18,311 nt of DNA from Stephanodiscus triporus (taxonomy: Eukaryota > Bacillariophyta > Thalassiosirophyceae > Thalassiosirales > Thalassiosiraceae). Positions 9,111 through 17,485 of the stretch are shown one piece after another; position 1 is the first letter of the stretch, and every line of letters starts with the position of its first letter. The notes below the pieces were generated by a model, which was given only the letters and a program-made list of their open reading frames with translations, did no database searches and was not told the DNA's origin. Location: positions 1-18,311 of the forward strand of contig JALLAZ010000265.1 of NCBI GenBank assembly GCA_036939755.1, given 5' to 3'. The translations under genes were made by a program, and so were the position numbers.

Positions 9111-10670
9111 ATGGCCTCCCTGTCCCTGGCAAGGAATGCGCTCGCCCGAACGGCGAGTAGATCTTACCGACTGAACAGCAGATCCTCCGTCGTAACCTGC
9201 TCTTCTAATTACCTTGCGAAGAATCCCTCGTTCGCCCTCTCCTCTCCCGTCGACGACAAAACGCGATGGTTCGCGAGCTATCCCCCGCACGAGGTCGTCG
9301 GTATGCCGTCGTTATCCCCCACCATGGAGGCGGGGACCATCTCGGCGTGGAACGTCAGGGAGGGATCGGCCTTCGCGGCGGGGGATGTCATTTGCTCCGT
9401 CGAGACCGACAAGGCCACGGTGGACTTCGAGGCTCAGGACGAGGGCATCGTGGCGAAGATCATCGTCGAGGCGGGATCCGCGGAGATCAAATGCGGCTCG
9501 CCCATCCTTGTCACGGTGCAGGACGCGGGAGACGTCGCGGCGTTCAAAGATTTCGTTCCGGAGGCGGCGGCCGCCGCGCCGACGCCCGCGGCGGCCTCGC
9601 CGGCCCCGCCGACGCCGCCGGCTCCGACGCCCGCTGCGCCGCCGACGTCGGCGGCCGCTCCGGCGGCCGCCGCCCCCACCGGAGAGCGCGTCTTCGCCTC
9701 CCCGCGCGCGCACACCCTCGCCAAGGAGAAGGGATACGGCGAAATTTCTGCGCTTAGAATTATAGGCACGGGGCCCGGAGGTCGGATCATCGCCCAGGAT
9801 GTTTTGGACTATGACCCATCCAGCGTGCCCGCAGTCACAGTCGCCGCGCCGGACTCCGTCGCCGTCGCCGCCCCGGCCGCGGCCGACGTCGCTCCCGCTC
9901 CTGCTGCCGCCGCGGCCGTCCCGGCAGTGTCACCTCCGGGACCTGTCGCGGGACCGGGATACACCGACTACTCCCTCGCCGCGCCTGCGCTCGAATTGGC
10001 ATCCCGACTCCACACGTCGAAGCAGAACGTCCCTCACTATTATCTCACCATCGACCTCTCGTTGGATTCACTCCTAGAGCTGCGCTCGACTTTGAACTCC
10101 ACCATGAAATTAGACGATGGCGAAGGCGGGATCACAGTCAACGATCTGTTGATGAAGGCGGCCGCGGCGGCAATGAAGACCGTCCCCGCCGCCAACTCGT
10201 CGTGGTTGGGCGACAAAATCCGCGTATACGACTCGGTCGACATCAATATCGTGGTGGGCAGCGGATCGAATCTGTATGCGCCTGTGATCCGCGACGTCGG
10301 ACGCAAGGGATTGAAGGCGGTGTCGGACGACGCGGCCGCTGTCACGTCGGTGGTCGAGGGAGGCGACCCCACGACGGTGCCCGGATTCGGCGACGTGGGT
10401 ACCTTCACCATTGTCAACCTCGGCATGTTCGGCGTTAAGAGCTGCGCTCCCATTATCCGCGAACCGCAGGCCTGCGCATTGGCATTTGGAGTGATTGAAA
10501 ATCGAATCGTCCCCAACGATGACCCGAAGAGTGAAGAAATTTACAAGGAGAGTGTGATGATGACGGCAACGTTAAGTTGCGATCATCGTGTGGTGGATGG
10601 CGCTGTGGGGGCGGGTTGGATGTCGGCGTTTAAGAACCATGTGGAGAATCCAGTAACATTGCTTCTGTAA
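9111..10670 (+). CDS. Dihydrolipoamide acetyltransferase, E2 of the mitochondrial pyruvate dehydrogenase complex
   Basis: The 519-residue protein is encoded by one exon from an ATG in a good context (AACCATGG). E2 forms the complex core: its lipoyl arm takes acetyl from E1 and its catalytic domain passes it to CoA. Residues 1-55 are rich in Ala, Arg and Ser with few acids and no signal peptide, a mitochondrial presequence. The lipoyl domain spans about 60-137, with lipoyl-lysine K101 in ETDKATVDFE. An Ala/Pro-rich hinge covers 150-190. The peripheral subunit-binding domain is at about 193-235 (ASPRAHTLAKEKG and GTGPGGRI), followed by a second Ala/Pro hinge. The catalytic domain covers 283-519 and ends with DHRVVDGAVGA (491-501), including the catalytic His492 and Asp496. 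The usual I-R-x-x-I-A-x-R-L helix at its start is replaced by a diverged ALELASRL. One lipoyl domain is present. The missing signal peptide argues against a plastid form. Confidence 0.96.
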   Translation: MASLSLARNALARTASRSYRLNSRSSVVTCSSNYLAKNPSFALSSPVDDKTRWFASYPPHEVVGMPSLSPTMEAGTISAWNVREGSAFAAGDVICSVETDKATVDFEAQDEGIVAKIIVEAGSAEIKCGSPILVTVQDAGDVAAFKDFVPEAAAAAPTPAAASPAPPTPPAPTPAAPPTSAAAPAAAAPTGERVFASPRAHTLAKEKGYGEISALRIIGTGPGGRIIAQDVLDYDPSSVPAVTVAAPDSVAVAAPAAADVAPAPAAAAAVPAVSPPGPVAGPGYTDYSLAAPALELASRLHTSKQNVPHYYLTIDLSLDSLLELRSTLNSTMKLDDGEGGITVNDLLMKAAAAAMKTVPAANSSWLGDKIRVYDSVDINIVVGSGSNLYAPVIRDVGRKGLKAVSDDAAAVTSVVEGGDPTTVPGFGDVGTFTIVNLGMFGVKSCAPIIREPQACALAFGVIENRIVPNDDPKSEEIYKESVMMTATLSCDHRVVDGAVGAGWMSAFKNHVENPVTLLL

Positions 10671-10818
10671 AGAATCAGTGATTACAGACCGAATAGAGGT
10701 GTCATTTATTTGACGAGCCGTCTATTTGGAGAACTAAGCGAATAGATGTGGTACTGATCATTGTAGATATTTAAGTGTTTCATTGTTGAATCATTGCAAA
10801 CTATCTAGAGCTGACAGC
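10671..10818. other. Convergent 3' spacer between PDH E2 and the DCC-family gene
   Basis: This 148 bp region lies between facing stop codons and is AT-rich. It presumably holds both 3' UTR ends. Only a weak GACG-AGC-CGTC hairpin near 10712 is visible. Confidence 0.35.
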
Positions 10819-11463
10819 TCAGTTCTTCGGCTTATTACAACTTTTGCACGCTTCCTTCTTTTCATAATGAGCTTTAACGAGATCTTCTAGACTGGACCCT
10901 CTGGTAACGAAGGTTCTGTATTTTGCAAACACTTCATACCCCCACGTGGCAACTGGTTTCATCACCGGCCATTCCAAAAATCTGAAAAGCCATCCCAATC
11001 CAACCAGATCATACGCCCTACCAAAGACAGGAACTCCTTCGATGACACTACCATCAGCTTTGACAGCATGGATAGCTGCCATACCCTTTTCATAGGATAC
11101 CCCTCCGTTGGAGAGGTCATTCGGGTTGTAGTCTTCGCCCTCAATGTCTGTCAATCGAAGTTTTCTTGAGTCGGACCCGTTGACCTTTTCGTCCCTACGC
11201 GCCAAGAATTCGATTTCTAGTTTGCAAATGCCGCACTTCGAATCATAAATGATGTTGAGCTCTTCCGTAAAGAGTGGCCTGGCACTCTCGCCATTCGAGG
11301 ATGGGGTTTGTGAAAAATAGCGTTTCTGTTGATACCGTGTCAGCAAGAAAGAGTGCCGAGCGAAGCCCATGATGTGTCTGTTGCTTGTACCAATTGTCTG
11401 CGTAATTGCTAAAGAATAACGACAACTGAACGCTATGTTGCAAAATTTCACGAGGCTCCGCAT
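10819..11463 (-). CDS. DCC-family (DUF393) thiol-disulfide oxidoreductase-like protein
   Basis: The 214-residue protein is encoded in one exon. Its ATG is at 11463-11461. The DUF393/DCC family is named for a conserved D-x-x-C-x-x-C motif near the N-terminus and has a thioredoxin-like character; roles are mostly unproven. Here the motif is YDSKCGICKLE, with D74, C77 and C80, preceded by the beta-strand LNIIY. Other family-like parts are the acidic LTDIEGEDYN segment, MAAIHAVKADGSVIEGVPVF (about 130-149) and the W/F-rich GLGWLFRFLEWP helix (about 156-167). Residues 1-55 are basic, Ser/Thr-rich and lack acids, suggesting mitochondrial or plastid import. A second CxxC (C206, C209) sits at the extreme C-terminus and is not part of the family core as I know it. 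It is divergent from the lumen-protein gene. Confidence 0.85.
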   Translation of the reverse strand: MRSLVKFCNIAFSCRYSLAITQTIGTSNRHIMGFARHSFLLTRYQQKRYFSQTPSSNGESARPLFTEELNIIYDSKCGICKLEIEFLARRDEKVNGSDSRKLRLTDIEGEDYNPNDLSNGGVSYEKGMAAIHAVKADGSVIEGVPVFGRAYDLVGLGWLFRFLEWPVMKPVATWGYEVFAKYRTFVTRGSSLEDLVKAHYEKKEACKSCNKPKN

Positions 11464-11688
11464 TGTCCGTCTCCGTTTCGAAGTCGTCGCATATCCTCCT
11501 CACATAGTTTCGTCGGTATGACAGGTACTGTTGCCTGCTAATTTTCTATTTTGTGCGTCAGCTTTCGGAGTTCGGATGGATGATGGCGTACACACTAACA
11601 ATCCTCCACTCTATGCTACTCTAGATACGTCACACATATTCAATCGCTCTTCCTCCGATACGCTTTGGCATCGAATCATAATTATAAG
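11464..11688. promoter_or_regulatory. Short divergent promoter between the DCC-family and lumen-protein genes
   Basis: This 225 bp spacer holds an ACGTCA element (TGACGT on the other strand) at 11627-11632, 57 bp upstream of the lumen-protein ATG. TGACGT-type elements bind bZIP factors and were described in CO2/cAMP-responsive promoters of the diatom Phaeodactylum; a similar role here is inference from a six-base match. Confidence 0.35.
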
Positions 11689-12447
11689 ATGACTCCCTGC
11701 CGAGCAATCATATTTCTTCTATTTATCGCTGCTCCAAAAATATCATCTGCATTCATCCTGCCTCGTTCTTCGCCGACTCACCAAACGCCAACTGCGGCCC
11801 AGCTGTACAAGACAATCAATTTCGATGTGGACTGCAACGTATTGAGCCGGCGGCAAATCGTTGAGCTAACAAGCAAGGGAGTGGCATCCGCGCTTCTGAT
11901 CGGGTTTCCATGCTCTTCCTTTGCAGCAGCAGCTCCCTCCCCCGCCGAACTTAAACGCCTGCAACTGGGGCATTCCCGCGTACGATATTTGCTGGAAAAT
12001 TGGGACAAACTCACGCAATCGTGCAACAATAAAGCCATGTCATCGACCGAATCCAAACAAATAGTCCGCACCGAAGGCGGTGGGGGCGGTTTCTGCGACA
12101 AATCCCCCTTGGTTGTGCAGGAATATTTGGGATACAAGTCCACCACGGATCCGTTGTTCAAGGCAGATTCGTTGATGCTCAGGGCTGCATCCCTAGTTGA
12201 TGGCTCGGTCATGGATGAGGCAGATTATGTAGATTTGGTGGAACAATACCGGGAGAAAGCGGATCAGACATCGCTCCTTGCCTATACAAGCAGCTGGGGT
12301 GAGGCGAATCCAAATGGGGGTAAGGAGGCTGTTGATGATTATTTGGACAAAACGAAGGAGGTCGTGATGGAGACAGAAGTGCTCTTAAAGAAAGTCTTGA
12401 ATGCTCTGCGGTTGGATGTTTTGCAGCCGTCTGCGAATACAGCGTAG
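11689..12447 (+). CDS. Predicted thylakoid-lumen protein with a tripartite, twin-arginine presequence
   Basis: The single exon codes for 252 residues. The first ATG (AAGATGA) starts a signal peptide, MTPCRAIIFLLFIAAPKISS, ending in an AF cleavage site (SSAF, 19-22), the diatom plastid entry signal. After a short transit stretch comes a second, thylakoid-type signal: SRRQIVEL (twin arginine 54-55), a hydrophobic run GVASALLIGF (64-73) and an Ala-rich cleavage region near 79-82. The protein would therefore reach the lumen by the Tat route. The mature part, about 170 residues, is mostly helical, with LGHSRVRYLLENWDKLTQSC at its start, a GGGGG loop before CDK, and a long charged C-terminal helix. 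Size, Tat import and helical content resemble PsbQ-like lumen proteins, including the diatom extrinsic PSII subunit Psb31, but I cannot confirm the family. Cys112 and Cys136 could form a disulfide. Confidence 0.7.
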   Translation: MTPCRAIIFLLFIAAPKISSAFILPRSSPTHQTPTAAQLYKTINFDVDCNVLSRRQIVELTSKGVASALLIGFPCSSFAAAAPSPAELKRLQLGHSRVRYLLENWDKLTQSCNNKAMSSTESKQIVRTEGGGGGFCDKSPLVVQEYLGYKSTTDPLFKADSLMLRAASLVDGSVMDEADYVDLVEQYREKADQTSLLAYTSSWGEANPNGGKEAVDDYLDKTKEVVMETEVLLKKVLNALRLDVLQPSANTA

Positions 12448-12736
12448 TATTTGTCGATGCAAGTGCCATATGCAGCTTGTGCTTGTAATTACCTCCTTTT
12501 TGATTGAAATCTCACACGCGCGGTTTGACTGGGGGTAGGCTTATTACCTAGAGTAAAATGTAAACTCAGCGTAACGAGGAGCAGATTCATAATAAGGTAG
12601 ATATTATATTAATGCATGTCTCCCAGTTCGTATCTGATAGACATATTTTCCCACGTAAACATTGCAGACTTTTCACTGCAACCTGGCAATTTCACAACAA
12701 CAAAACGTTTCACGCCGCAAGTACAACTTATCTACT
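12448..12736. other. Convergent 3' spacer between the lumen-protein and carrier genes
   Basis: This 289 bp AT-rich region lies between facing stop codons. It includes GTAGATATTATATTAATG near 12596 and no credible reading frame. It should contain both 3' UTRs. Confidence 0.35.
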
Positions 12737-13970
12737 TTACGCAGTCTTTTTCTTTGGTGCCGTCTTCTTCCCGCTAGTCTCGGCCATAGAGTAAGCGAAA
12801 GTTCCAAGAATAGCAATCGTAGATCCAATGACAGTGTTGCGCTCCATAGGTTCGACGAACACAATCGAGGAGACAACAATGATGATCACACGCTTAGCCG
12901 TGTTGAGCACAGACGACGTCACTGCACCAACAGAGGCAGTGAATGCAAAGGCGAATTCGTTGTAAAGGTAGAAGAAGAAACCACTTAGGGCAATGTTGAT
13001 AATGACCGCGTTGGCTCCGTTCGCGCTGACAGCCTTGTCCCACTCCGCTTGAAGCGTCGGCAACTCAGCAACCACCACCATGGGAACAGTGAAAAGGAAG
13101 GAAATGATGTTCATGACGGCATACACATTTGCACTGTCCATGTTCTTTGATTTGTCTCCCTTAAGCGAGTGTGTCACAGATCCGCCGAGCTTTCCCTTGA
13201 GAGCGGCGGCGAGGTTGGCGATGGACGCCCACATGAATGCAGTATAGTTGATATCGACTCCCTTTCCCTCTTTGATGCAGGCAATGCCCACGCCGCCGAC
13301 GATTGGGACTAGCATTGCGTAGGCGAGGATGGGCTTGAGATCCATGGGTGGGATGATAAGACCAACGACAGCCGCAAAGACTGGCTCACATGCCTTGACA
13401 ATCTGAGCGAAACTAACAGCGCCCACGCCCATCTATTGACAATCATAATGCGCAAACGCCAATTAGATGTGACGATTTCAGGACAGGAAAAAGTAGTTAG
13501 AAACTTATTGTCAATGAAACCGACGTAACTCACCGCCAACACGGAACCAGCATGACCGAGGCACGCCATTAGTCCGATAGGGACACACGCCGCAATATCC
13601 GCCGCAGTCAAGTTGGGCTTCTTGCGCATGCCACTGACCCACATCACAATACTCCATAGCATACCCACGAAGAGCTGAGCGCACGCGACGAACCAGTGGG
13701 CGTGGATCATGTTCGTTGCCTTCTTATTGTAGACATTGTAGAGGGTATTGCCGGCGTACCAGGCTACAACCAGGCCAACCTGTATTAGAAATGGGAGGCG
13801 GTGAATGTTGTTAGCGATGGCGCCGAGTGGTGACGGGATGGCACGAACAATAAATTACAATTGCTCGTCGCAACGGCGGAGAGAATCGGGTTCTATACGA
13901 GACCATTGAGCTGAAGGAAACCGCAACTCACCAGCTTAAGAGTGGATGGGCTACCGGACTTGCTGCTCAT
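12737..13970 (-). CDS. Triose-phosphate-translocator-family carrier without a transit peptide
   Basis: I infer three exons read right to left: 13970-13932, 13779-13534 and 13432-12737 (TAA), giving 326 residues. Both donors are GTGAGT; acceptors are CAG and TAG, all phase 0. The 13-residue first exon (MSSKSGSPSTLKL) is hydrophilic. The rest has about ten hydrophobic segments of the drug/metabolite-transporter fold. Family-like parts are VAWYAGNTLYNVYNKK, AVSFAQIVKACEPVFAA in the fourth region, and SSVLNTAKRVIIIVVSSIVF with IGSTIAILGTFAYS at the end. Plastid phosphate translocators exchange triose phosphates, PEP or sugar phosphates for phosphate. Diatom carriers of the outer plastid membranes lack a full plastid presequence, as this one does. 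The C-terminus is KKTA, fitting the KKXX ER-retrieval signal, so the outermost (ER-continuous) plastid membrane or the ER is the likely site. The substrate is not determined. Confidence 0.87.
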
Positions 13971-14369
13971 CTTGATGAATGAATGGAAAACGGTTGCTGT
14001 TGTGTGTTGTCACGCTCCCGCGTCGAGAAAACACGCGTAGCCTCTGTGGATTCTCTATCTCCGGGAGAAAGATACGATACGGTCCCCAGAGATAGAGCTC
14101 AACGGGCGGATTCTGAACAGTCTGGCCCTCATCTCACCCCGGCACCCAGAATGTCCGTGGCGGGAACCGAAAGTTTTCGGCATCCTCGCATTGCATTGCT
14201 GGCGATCTCCGGAGCGTGGAGACCATGCCTGAATCCAACAACAACAACACAGTCAGAACAACGAGCAGTGCTTGGATCGATTGGATAAATAATAGGAGAC
14301 TGAAGGCCCGGCACATTTCCTTGTTCTGATTCCCATTGCCGGGGTCCGGTCAATACCACAACAAAAAAT
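13971..14369. promoter_or_regulatory. Divergent promoter region between the carrier and palmitoyltransferase genes
   Basis: This is a 399 bp spacer. An A/T-rich GGATAAATAATAGG segment at about 14283-14296 lies about 75 bp before the palmitoyltransferase ATG and could be a TATA-like element or part of its 5' UTR. Open frames of 101 codons (+, 13983-14288) and 84 codons (-, 14129-14383) overlap here and show no family features, so I do not call them. Confidence 0.4.
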
Positions 14370-15881
14370 ATGCTTGGGAGCATCGTATTTCAGCTGATCA
14401 TCCTGGTCCTCGTTTTTGGTAAGTGTGTGCTCGATAGAAAAAAAATACTTCGCCATGCACAACCGTTCTAACTCCATATTTTACCTTTTAATGCAGCATT
14501 TGCAACGTACGCGTGCGTGTTTGCTGACCCGGAGACCTCCGACGTCGGTCGGTTTTGTATCATAAAGCTTCCTTCGTGCATTTTGAAATGGCTTGAAATA
14601 ATTCTTGGACAGAAACTGTTGAATCAGCTGTCAACATTGATGGATCATGGCTTTCAGATGATCTATCTTGTGGTGGTGTTGGGATCGTGGTCAATTGTTT
14701 TCGCCTACGGATATCCGGAAATTGAAAAGTCCAGCTACGTCCACTCCTGTCATCAGTTGATTGGATATGCCGTATTCGTCGCTTGTATGGCAAGCTGGTA
14801 TTATGCATGTCATGTGGGGCCGGGCAATGTCACCGCTAGAACCATATCTTTGTTCGACCACTATGAATACGACAATGTGCTCTACAGTGATAAGCTGTGC
14901 CCTACTCTGAAGATACGTAAAATCGCCAGAAGCAAATACGACCGATCGTCGCAGCGGCATGTGCCGCGATTCGATCATTATTGCAGTTGGCTGAACCAAG
15001 CCGTGGGTGAAAGAAATTATCGTTGGTTCCTGTTATTCCTAGCCGTTCATGTGTTCATGTGCTGGTATGGGACATGGGTAATGGCATCAGTGATGTATGG
15101 GGAGATGTTGGAAAAGGATCTACTGAACGCCACCTTCTTCAATGTGGCGACTGGAGTGGAGGTGAAGGCCGACTTCGTCATCGTGTTTCACTATTTATTT
15201 AGGAGACATTTCCAATTATGTGGCGTTTTGCTTTTGATGTCGGTCATGGGAGCGACGTTGGGCATATTTTTGGGTTTTCACCTTTACATCACATCTCTCA
15301 ACATGACAACAAACGAATACTTCAAATGGCGAAGTGTCAAGAGATGGCACAGGAAAGAGAGACTGAAATACGAAGCAGCGATGAAAGACGGAATGATAGG
15401 TAAAAAATGTGATTCCGCGTTATTGTCACAACAGGTACCAGATTGTGACGTTGGCTGCATAGGTGCTTCAGCTGGCGAGCCACCATCAGATATCATAGCA
15501 GATGATGTAATTTTTGATCCTGGTGAGTGCAAACGTAAAGTCTTAACAAGAGCAATGTTGGTAGTTGGCTGACTGCTCATGTTGTATCCACATCTTCCAA
15601 ACATTTGGCTATGAAGGCCCGATGCCAAAGAACATTTACAAGTGAGTTTTGACTATCTATCCTCCATCTAACAGTTGCGATTCTCTCATGTTCTACACTC
15701 TCATATCGCTCTTCACAGCAAAGGAATAATATTAAACTTTGCAGAAGTATTGTTCCCGTTATCTTCCCGTGATGAGGCCATTCTTAGATACAGGACTACT
15801 TTGCGACATGATTCTGACAATGTCTGCAGCAACCAAAAATGCTCATCTGATGAGAAAAGGCTGAAGCCAAAGGTAACCTAG
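14370..15881 (+). CDS. DHHC-type protein S-acyltransferase with a DHYC active site and degenerate zinc ligands
   Basis: I infer four exons: 14370-14418, 14497-15522, 15617-15641 and 15719-15881 (TAG), giving 420 residues. Donors are GTAAGT, GTGAGT and GTGAGT. The 25 bp third exon joins DPG to PMPKNIYNKG and restores a typical C-terminal region. The enzyme family attaches palmitate to protein cysteines at ER, Golgi or vacuole membranes. Membrane segments are at about 4-20, 70-88, 104-121, 193-215 and 256-282. The active-site motif RFDHYCSWLNQAVGERN (174-190) contains catalytic C179, and the TTxE motif is TTNE (287-290). Of the cysteine-rich domain only C151 remains; the other zinc-ligand positions are L154, Y164, D165, S168, H171 and A185. 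An alternative end exists: splicing at GTAACC (15873) to an acceptor at 16018 would add 24 residues and stop at 16093. The GTAACC donor is weak, so I prefer the TAG. Confidence 0.82.
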
Positions 15882-16276
15882 AAGTTTTCTAGGCAGCACT
15901 ACCATTTTCCGCTCCTTGTCTAGTATCTATTCAGGCCGTTCAGTTATCTATGAGAGTAGATAATATGACTCAGGGGAAACATACATAAGTAACAGTTGTA
16001 TATACATATTAAATTCAGACTCCAGAAGCCCATCCGGATGATCTCATAAGCACATCAATAAAGGCAAAAAAAGGAGTCGCCCATACTACTTAAGAAAAAT
16101 GACTTAGACTTGAAGAACCTTCAGTGAACAAGAGAAAAAATCCTCAGATATTACCGAGGCAGTGCTAAACCGAAAGAGAAAAATTGGATTGCACATAGTC
16201 CTAAACTGTGATGAAGACCTTGCCAGAGTCTACAGCGAAAGTGCACACAACATGAGAAAAACTGTCATGTCTTCTC
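15882..16276. other. Convergent spacer between the palmitoyltransferase and TPR-protein genes
   Basis: This 395 bp A-rich region lies between facing stop codons. It may hold an alternative last exon of the palmitoyltransferase (16019-16093, in frame, 24 codons plus TAA). Otherwise it contains the two 3' UTRs and no credible gene. Confidence 0.4.
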
Positions 16277-17083
16277 TCAACCTTGATGGGAAACAGTGAT
16301 TTCAGTCGGAACATCTGAATGCTCTACTTTCGGGGGACTTTGTACGCAATACCCTCCAAAAGAAGTTTGAGGAGTTGATTGCGCCAACCTGGTTCGCGTC
16401 TGGGATTCTCTCAAAATGGCCGCAGCCTCAGTGTGATTCCCACGCTTCTGCTGTAACTTGGCAAGGCTTGAAAGGGAAAAAATGACATCTGGATGATTCT
16501 CTCCAAGTAACTTTTGTTGGATCCTGATAGCATCTATGCGGGCTTGGAGGGTTGGATCGCTGGACCTGTTAAAGGCCGATGGAGGAGGACGCCCATGCGG
16601 CAACGGCGATTGCAGAGGCGCGACGCCAATGCCCGGACAGGAATGCATTGAACGGTTTAATTCGTGATCTCGAGGCGCAATATATCGCGAAGACTCGAGA
16701 CATGGGCATAGACATGTGTCTGTGTTTTGGTGATGAAAAATCGAAGCATCTGCATGCGACGGCATCATGGTCGACGCCGCGCTGCCTGCGAAGTATTCTT
16801 CATCAGTTATGTGAGTGAAGTGAGGAGGGAGGAATTCGAATTGGCCGTCGACATCGAAGGAACGGGAAAAATCCTGCGACGGAGTATGGCGGCTGTCATC
16901 TCCTGATAAGACAGTATGATCTACTGAAACTTTGCGATTATGGACGTCGTCCTGACAGCAGGCCTTATCACTACCACTACCGGAGGCGCCACTTTTTCGC
17001 CTTCGCGCTATGGAAAATTTGTGGAGCGAAGGGAAACTCTTTCGTGCCATGGCGTTAATCTTCATTTCGCTCTGCTGATTCAT
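16277..17083 (-). CDS. Protein with a single kinesin-light-chain-type TPR unit
   Basis: The single exon codes for 268 residues from ATG at 17083-17081 (context CTAAATGA). No signal peptide or membrane segment is visible. Residues 1-175 are Ser/His/Pro-rich and probably disordered, starting with a basic patch (HKFSIARRRK, 21-30) that could be a nuclear localisation signal, and including CLCPC at 124-128. Residues about 181-226 form one TPR-like helix pair with LGENHPDVIFSLSSLAKLQQ and KRGNHTEAAAILRES, the signature of the 42-residue TPR of kinesin light chains and related proteins. A single such unit cannot form a superhelix, so it may dimerise or bind a peptide. From memory, diatoms carry many short proteins of this type; their function is unknown. 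It could also be the fragment of a longer gene with missed introns. Confidence 0.6.
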   Translation of the reverse strand: MNQQSEMKINAMARKSFPSLHKFSIARRRKSGASGSGSDKACCQDDVHNRKVSVDHTVLSGDDSRHTPSQDFSRSFDVDGQFEFLPPHFTHITDEEYFAGSAASTMMPSHADASIFHHQNTDTCLCPCLESSRYIAPRDHELNRSMHSCPGIGVAPLQSPLPHGRPPPSAFNRSSDPTLQARIDAIRIQQKLLGENHPDVIFSLSSLAKLQQKRGNHTEAAAILRESQTRTRLAQSTPQTSFGGYCVQSPPKVEHSDVPTEITVSHQG

Positions 17084-17485
17084 TTAGTTGCTCCGGCTCC
17101 TGGCCTCATTGAGCCAAAGACATTCTTAGGCGACAACAAAAATCATTGTTCTGATTGAATCACCAACAGTTTTCTTCGGTGTCTTCCGAACCACGGGTGA
17201 AAAAATATTTTTGCTTTTCCTCGAAGCGAAGCCCTCACAACTCACAACACAGGACAAGCAGGCTTCTTTTAGGTGACAGTGAAAAGCTGTTTTTTTGCTA
17301 CAGGCATACATAAACTTGCATTCAAAATATATTGTCAACACAGTTCCGTCACTTATTTGAATTCAAGCAATGCTCAGATCGACTTTTTTCTAAATGAATA
17401 ATTAATTAACTTAGCGCTCATAAAAGACGCGTCACCTTCCGTCCTTCCGGACCTTTTTTGAGTTTTGATGACGTGTCTGATCTGA
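17084..17485. promoter_or_regulatory. Upstream region of the TPR-protein gene
   Basis: This is about 400 bp of AT-rich DNA with poly-T and poly-A tracts and no gene. It should hold the TPR-gene promoter. A TGACGT element lies at 17469-17474 and a CATAAAAGA run at about 17419-17427, close to the start of the right-end repeat; either may belong to that element instead. Confidence 0.3.

Noticed and set aside
9214..9765. Arg/Pro-rich frames overlapping PDH E2 on both strands
   Set aside because: They are shadows of the lipoyl domain and Ala/Pro hinge coding sequence.
13983..14288. 101-codon plus-strand frame between the carrier and palmitoyltransferase genes
   Set aside because: It lies in the divergent promoter, overlaps opposing frames and shows no recognisable features.
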